64,000 bases of DNA, taken from positions 29,438,976 to 29,502,975 of the forward strand of contig CM067066.1 of assembly GCA_033980235.1 (NCBI GenBank). Reading direction: 5' to 3'. The number at the start of each line of letters is the position of its first letter. The first letter of the stretch is position 1. Below, in pieces: positions 58,962 to 64,000 of this stretch. This DNA comes from Diadema setosum. Its lineage: Eukaryota; Echinodermata; Echinoidea; Diadematoida; Diadematidae. Position numbers and translations under genes: made by a program. A model generated the notes under the pieces. That model saw only the letters and a program-made list of their open reading frames with translations. It made no database searches and was not told the origin of the DNA.

Positions 58962-60609
58962 AGGTGTATGTGGTTGAAGGAATCTCTGACTTTAGCCAGC
59001 TTAAAAATCATGTGCACCGCGATTCTCTCCCCCCCCCCCTCTATAATTTATATGTTTATCTTTCCCTACCTATCTATCTCTTTATCTATTTCTCTGCTCA
59101 TTCGCCTACTTCCTTTCAACGGAATAGTTCAAAATGTTGTCAGATTTATGTTATTATTGTCTAGAGTATACTTTGATAAACATGGGAAAGTTTCAAAGTA
59201 GTTGGTTATGCTTACCAACTTTTTAAACAATAATAATAATCATTTCGATCAGCGCCAATATATGAGGTACTTACAGGCCTACGTACAATTCATGGATAGA
59301 ACTATGGCAGTACAGACGTTCTCAATAGCAAGCTACTTTGCTGCCAATTTTACCACAGAGAGCCAAACACAGTGAAGGGGGTATATACGTTGTATTCGAT
59401 GATCTTTTTAACGAAATAATGATTGTGGTCACAATCGTTTATCACGCAAATGCATGAGCTGATGACGTCAGCACCTCCCAAGTCCATCGCCACTGACCTG
59501 CTGCAGCACACTATAATGACAAATTTTCTTTTCTAAATTGAATTATAAATCAAATAAATTTATTGTGGAATTATAATAACTTCGCACAGATGACTTTTCA
59601 GGGGTTGGAGTTAGGGTCGGAGTTGTTCACCTACCTTTAAAGTGTTGTAGTTATCATTATTCTATTTCATTTTTCATTATAATCTGCAGAACTATGTATT
59701 TCAACATTTTGCATAATCGAATGGAGGAAACGTTGACAATGTCATCGCCTAATTCAAGACGGATGAACGGCTGTATATAACACGTGAATACGACCGCTTC
59801 AACATTTTGGCGAAAAGGTCATGTCAAATGATAAAATTTCAATAAATTTCCTGGTTCGTTTGGTCATTTGCTTTTGTGTCTTTGTCTTGACTCTTGAGTC
59901 ATAATTGAACTTGATCCGAGTGTCCTTTTGAACACAAAAATGAAAAAGAAATGAATATAAACGGGGCATACAGCACCAAAGGAGTGTGAAATATTAGATT
60001 GTGTGTAGGAGAGATGCTTCAGGAACCGGACGAGTATACACGTGTTAGTCACACATTACTTTTATGTCGAATTTAAGAGCAGACCCGTAAGTTTGTTTGT
60101 TTGTTTGTCTGTTTATTTGTTTTTGATAGATTACCCCATCCCCCTCCTTCCTCTCTCTCTCTCTCTCTCTAATGTGCCTCTAATGTGCCATTAGCCATTG
60201 GCTTCACGTGAGAGAAAGCATTCCTCGTTACCTAGGAAACGTTAATGGCTTTGACATCCTCTTTGGGCTTTGTGAAAGTAAGGGCGAGTGCCCTATATCC
60301 TTTCCTTTAAAAAAAAAAAAATGGCAAAGATAAGAATTCTAAGAGGTTCTACATGGACATCGATTAATGTTGATTGATATGGAATCTTAAATATGGAAAG
60401 GAAAATATTACATAGGAGAATCATCATGTGAGTGCAATGAAACCTGGATAATCAATGTGCTACGTGATATTCAGCCGAATCCGAATAATTTCATCGAAAT
60501 TCTGACAACAGCAACAATAATAATACATTGTATGTCCTGTAAATGCCTCATTGATTCCAATAGAAGGGGAACGGTTCATGACTTCTTAGGTAATTAACCT
60601 TGTTACTCC
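58962..60609. other. No gene supported
   Basis: C10 lies near 59029, ATAATA near 59225, a TTTG tract near 60092, CT near 60150 and A13 near 60308. No gene. Confidence 0.5.
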
Positions 60610-60909
60610 CTATATTTCAGGCTGCCATTGACCAGTTTGTCCGACGGAAACTGTAGACACGACACGATCAATCACGGCCCTGGCCAATCTGATGAAGACC
60701 TCGTTGAGGCGCTTTAGTCCATCGCATCCCGATATACCAAGCTGCGAACCTCGCTTGCTAGTCTGTCTCCGAGAATAAAGAAATACTGTAATAGTGCCGG
60801 GGGTACGGCGCCACCAACGTGTTAAGATACTGCTCTTGGGTACGGTACAAGCACTTGTCAAATTGTGCATGTTTTTTTCTGTTTTATCTCGTACTGTATT
60901 TCTTTGCAT
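60610..60909. other. CpG-dense patch with competing exon readings
   Basis: The sequence 60620-60840 is CpG-dense. On the plus strand a good acceptor (CTCCCTATATTTCAG, ending 60620) is followed by an in-frame AAIDQFVRRKL and TAG (60654-60656), with AATAAA at 60774-60779: the layout of a short last exon. On the minus strand a 99-codon frame covers the same DNA and includes SQLGISGCDGLKRLNEVFIR and ARAVIDRVVSTVSVG. The two readings exclude each other as coding exons. No family is recognised for either. Confidence 0.2.
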
Positions 60910-61012
60910 TATTTATCTGAAGTCACGTTTCCTTATACATTCTAAGAAATATTGCTGTATAACAGTACATGTTGTGTCTCAGATCAGCTTAGCTTGTACA
61001 TACTGGCACTTT

Positions 61013-61339
61013 CTATACATTTTGTTTGATTACGTCGGTGTGAATATCAAAACAACTTTGATTACGTAAGGCAGAGGTTATAATTTCTGGATTAAGTTCC
61101 CCATAGCGAAAGAACACACAGCGCTGGGTGAGAGCAGCTTGCTCATGGATACCCCACTGTTCTAATAAAAGCTCATGCATGGGTAATTTAATCCAGTACC
61201 GTATATCCACAGTTCTGAACGGCAAGGTAGCACGCACGGCACTGGTCAGATAATCATGAAGAATAATACTCATAAACTTGATTTCTGTTAGAGAGGCCGA
61301 TGTGATCTTTTTGGCATCTTGCATCATGATTGATTTCAT
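61013..61339 (-). other. Coding-like frame, minus strand, unrecognised
   Basis: A 108-codon frame from ATG to TAG. It has even composition and no low-complexity stretch, with segments such as TSASLTEIKFMSIILHDYLT and KLPMHELLLEQWGIHEQAAL. No signal peptide, membrane helix or known motif is visible. Frames of this size are expected by chance in the window. It lies between two CpG-dense patches, which raises interest slightly. Confidence 0.15.
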
Positions 61340-61514
61340 ACTCTAGTCATTTGTGAGATCCCGCTGTTTTGATTTTAAGGTAATTCTCGATACACCGACG
61401 TAAATTCGAACATTGGGCCTGTAGTAAGTGCTAGTGACGAAGGTAATTAGGCACCGGTTATTGGATTTTTTTTTTACCCTCAAACAAAAGCTTTGGGCTT
61501 CTTTGATAATATGA

Positions 61515-61918
61515 GCGAAACATGTTCAAATCACCAGACCGAACTCTGACGATGCACTCTCGGAGGTACAACAGAAGGTGATACGGTCATGCAAATTGAA
61601 TTTAAAAAGAAATCCACTCATAACATCTTCTGGATGGCCGCTCGTCGATATCTGCAACCTGCCATCCAGCGAGACAGCCGATGACGACATAATCGAATAT
61701 GCAAGATTTCTAATACGCGCCCAGGCTCGGTGGCACGTCATTTTCTGCCACCGTCTGCTTGTTTCCAAAGCTGGAACGATGTTAAAAATCGACGACGCTT
61801 TGCCACGGTCGACGCAGTCGTGCGCAAACACTGCCCTTCTGAAAAGTCTGATCGCCAGGGCAGATAAAAGTTGTTCCGCGCTCTTGTACTCTTCAGCTCC
61901 AGCATATATTAATCAATA
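61515..61918 (+). other. Coding-like open frame, plus strand, unrecognised
   Basis: The frame is open from the stop at 61512 to TAA at 61916-61918, about 134 codons, with no upstream ATG in frame; if real it is an internal or last exon. Residues include NSDDALSEVQQKVIRSCKLN and SSETADDDIIEYARFLIRAQ. G/C-ending codons are frequent and CpG is dense compared with flanking DNA. No domain is recognised. A minus-strand frame covers much of the same interval. It is followed at once by a GTT microsatellite. Confidence 0.2.
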
Positions 61919-61935
61919 AGCATGGATAACGGTAT

Positions 61936-61943
61936 CGTTGTCG

Positions 61944-61987
<44 letters not shown>

Positions 61988-62012
61988 AATGTTTCTGCTG
62001 CTGCTGCTGTTG
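61936..62012. repeat. GTT/TTG microsatellite with CTG units
   Basis: About 17 GTT units, then CTGCTGCTGCTG-like sequence at 61995-62012. The poly-Leu frame is an artefact. Confidence 0.95.
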
Positions 62013-62399
62013 CTGTTATTGCGGTTGTTTTACTTATTACAGGTGGTTCTTTGTTTGAGATGTTCTGCTAATATGTGCGAAGGTGCGAACCACAACGCAT
62101 CTTCAAAGCGTGATGGACACGGCATAAACCAGTGACGTGCTTATTAAGGCTTCAAAAAGAATGAAAATAAAAAACTAGAGATTGTAATTTGTCATCACTG
62201 ACAAATTAAGGTGATCCGATTTTTTTTATCAATGATTCGAGTCCTGATCGCAATAGGCATGACCATACAAGTTTCATCTGTGTTTAGAGACATTGGCCGT
62301 GTGATGTTTGCATTCTCATTTAGCAAAGGGAGTCATATCTGCCATGTTTGGTACCAAATTCTGTATACACTATAACGAAGAAACAGCAACAAGTACATA

Positions 62400-62411
62400 T
62401 GACCTTTGACC
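62400..62411 (-). promoter_or_regulatory. DR1 nuclear-receptor motif, copy 1
   Basis: TGACCTTTGACC is the complement of GGTCAAAGGTCA, two AGGTCA-type half-sites spaced by one base (direct repeat 1), the known target of RXR heterodimers, HNF4 and COUP-TF. Binding here is inference. Confidence 0.4.
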
Positions 62412-62548
62412 CACCTTTGCACTCCCAAGATTGCATCTGATGAAATAGTGGTTATTTTGTGAAATGATTCTCGCGACATCGTGTATACGTGTGAAAAATA
62501 TGGGAAAGATAGGACAGGTATTCACCAAGATACAAGATGAAACATTTA

Positions 62549-62560
62549 TGACCTTTGACC
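62549..62560 (-). promoter_or_regulatory. DR1 motif, copy 2
   Basis: Identical 12-mer, 149 bases after copy 1, in the second subrepeat of unit 1. Confidence 0.4.
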
Positions 62561-62964
62561 CTAATTTACATACCCAAGATGTTGTCCGATCTAGTAGTTG
62601 TTATTTTATGAAATAATGTACGTGACATGAACTAAACATGTGGAAAATATGGGGGTGATTGGGCGTGTTTTTCTTGAGTTATTGCAAAGAAAGATGCAGA
62701 AAGAAAGAAATATCTCAATACATAGAAGATAAGCTTTAAATTCAACCAAGTTTTTTATCGTGATCCCGACATCGTATGAAATAACGAAATAAATTTAATG
62801 ATAGCGCAAAGTCTCAGCTAGAACATATCAAAATCTGGGAGAAATTCACCAAAGGGTAAGTGAGCTAGTGCTCGATAAAGACGATCATGTCAATATTCAC
62901 ATTAAAAAAAATTCCCTCCCATAGAGATAACACGTCATAACGAAGATACAAAAAGAAGTACATA

Positions 62965-62976
62965 TGACCTTTGACC
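62965..62976 (-). promoter_or_regulatory. DR1 motif, copy 3
   Basis: Identical 12-mer at the equivalent position of unit 2, 565 bases after copy 1. Confidence 0.4.
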
Positions 62977-63113
62977 TCAATTTGCACAGACAAGATGGCA
63001 TCTGAGTAAAAAGTAATTATTTTGTGAAATGATCCTTGTAACATGGTCTTTGCGTGTGCAAAATATGGGAAAGATAGGACATGTATTCACTAAGATACTC
63101 GATGAAACACTTA

Positions 63114-63125
63114 TGACCTTTGACC
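63114..63125 (-). promoter_or_regulatory. DR1 motif, copy 4
   Basis: Identical 12-mer, 149 bases after copy 3. Confidence 0.4.
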
Positions 63126-63501
63126 CTAATTTACATACCCAAGATGGTGTCCGATCAAGTAGTTGTTATTTTATGAAATAATTGACGTGACATGAACTAA
63201 ACATGTGCAAAATATGGAAGTGATAGAGGCCGTTTTTCTTGAGTTATTGCAAAGAAAGTTGCAGAAAGAAAGAAATATCTCAATACATCGAAGATAAGCC
63301 TGAATTTCAACCAAAAGTTTTGACGTGATCCCGACATCGTATGAAAAAACGAAGGGCACACTTACGGTAGCGTAAAGTCTCAGCTACAACATATTAAAAT
63401 CTGGGAGAAATTCACCGAAGGGTAAGTTAGCTAGTGCTCGATAAAGATAGTCATGTCAATTTTCATTTCCAGAAAAACTGCACTCCCATAGAGATAACAC
63501 G

Positions 63502-64000
63502 TAAACTGGTCAAATTTGACAAGATCACATTCAATCCATTTTTACGAGGTGATACCGTTATCTAATCAAAATATTGTAATTTTATGTTTGAAAGAACATA
63601 AAATAAGCTACAACATACTGAAATCTGGGTGAAAATTGACAAAGGACTAGTGAGATAAGCTTGAGTGAACTTGAAATTTGATGACGTCATTTTGAAAATT
63701 TACTTTTTTTTACTTTATTAAGAAATTTGATATCTTTTAATCATTTTGTCAGCATTACCACCCCATGAAATGACATGTACAACTCATCAGCTTTCAAAAT
63801 ATGTAAAGAAAATGGGGGGTCACCGTCCATCCTGACGAGTAAAATCGGATCTAAAATTAGCAATTTTTTGGCATAGTTGCACTGCATATCGCCATTGACG
63901 CGCGCGCGGAATTTCAACTTTGACGGGCCCGTATGACGTCATATTGAATCGGATTGACTTGAAACTTGGTAGAAATATTCCTTGACATTTCAGACATTCG
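63502..64000. other. Probable continuation of a dispersed repeat; two CRE motifs
   Basis: No gene. It shares the prose of the preceding repeat (AACATACTGAAATCTGGGTG resembles AACATATTAAAATCTGGGAG). It contains the palindrome TGACGTCA twice (63682-63689 and 63934-63941) and a CGCGCGCG block at 63899-63907. The element appears to run past the window end. Confidence 0.45.

Larger units (their letters stand above)
62372..63501 (+). repeat. 565-bp tandem duplication with internal 149-bp subrepeats
   Basis: Unit 1 (62372-62936) and unit 2 (62937-63501) are homologous along their whole length. Landmarks: ATAACGAAGA, CATATGACCTTTGACC, AAATATGGGAAAGATAGGAC, CTTGAGTTATTGCAAAGAAA, GTGATCCCGACATCGTATGA, AAATCTGGGAGAAATTCACC and CATAGAGATAACACGT. 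Within each unit a first and second half-motif repeat at 149 bases (ATGACCTTTGACC...CAAGAT...TAGT...TTATTTT). The style is that of an interspersed echinoderm repeat; no coding frame survives. The stretch 62013-62371 upstream holds nothing I recognise. Confidence 0.9.

Noticed and set aside
61938..62135. Leucine-rich frame as a membrane protein
   Set aside because: It is the translation of a GTT/TTG microsatellite.
1..64000. tRNA, rRNA, snRNA or CRISPR loci
   Set aside because: No B-box GGTTCRANYCC with a paired A-box, no rRNA core sequence and no regularly spaced repeat-spacer array was seen by eye on either strand.

Overview
The window looks like gene-poor nuclear DNA of a marine invertebrate, most likely an echinoderm and probably a sea urchin. 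The grounds are AT-rich sequence, dense microsatellites, many long G or C homopolymers, and the style of the small transposons. These include a foldback element resembling the sea urchin TU elements and many TTAA-flanked elements with Kolobok/T2-type ends. The organism call is inference from repeat style; no protein or RNA gene fixes it. I find no complete gene, no rRNA or tRNA, no bacterial operon structure and no CRISPR array. Open frames of about 100 codons are expected by chance in a two-strand scan of this length and composition, so length alone supports none of them.

Layout. 0-9 kb: a transposon end with a poly-G tract (310), a half element (1999-2150), a T2-type MITE (2757-3310), a Tigger-like MITE (4780-4941), an hAT-like element (5042-5268), a second Tigger-like end (6580) and two head-to-tail copies of a CAGGCCCGTAGCC-type element (7197-8130). 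9-16 kb: mostly featureless DNA with long CA/GT and TA microsatellites and one recent 60-bp tandem duplication (15483-15604). 16.5-18.3 kb: a TU-like foldback element with long, internally repetitive inverted repeats and a younger MITE nested inside. 20-27 kb: an array of degenerate hairpin units, a near-perfect 70-bp palindrome and three TTAA-type MITEs or foldbacks. 27-44 kb: AAT, TC, TTTTG and TA repeats, a TTCGGAATAACGAAC-type repeat cluster (34892-35125) and an hAT-like element inside a TA-rich compound satellite (40968-41374). 44-57 kb: a young foldback (44367-44932) and further T2-type MITEs. 57-64 kb: a palindromic MITE (58791-58961), a CpG-dense patch with coding-like frames (60.6-61.9 kb) and a tandemly duplicated repeat carrying four identical DR1 nuclear-receptor half-site pairs (62372-63501).

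Possible genic signal is weak. Several CpG-dense patches coincide with open frames of ordinary amino-acid composition: minus strand 53632-53874, minus strand 46235-46645, and 60610-61918 on both strands. They are reported as exon candidates with low confidence. The window could be intergenic, or the intron of a large gene.

The most notable observations are: the coexistence of six unrelated MITE families that share TTAAAGG ends; the TU-like foldback; the degenerate hairpin array at 20 kb; the 70-bp palindrome at 20.9 kb; the DR1-bearing tandem repeat; and about 27 G/C homopolymers of nine bases or more.
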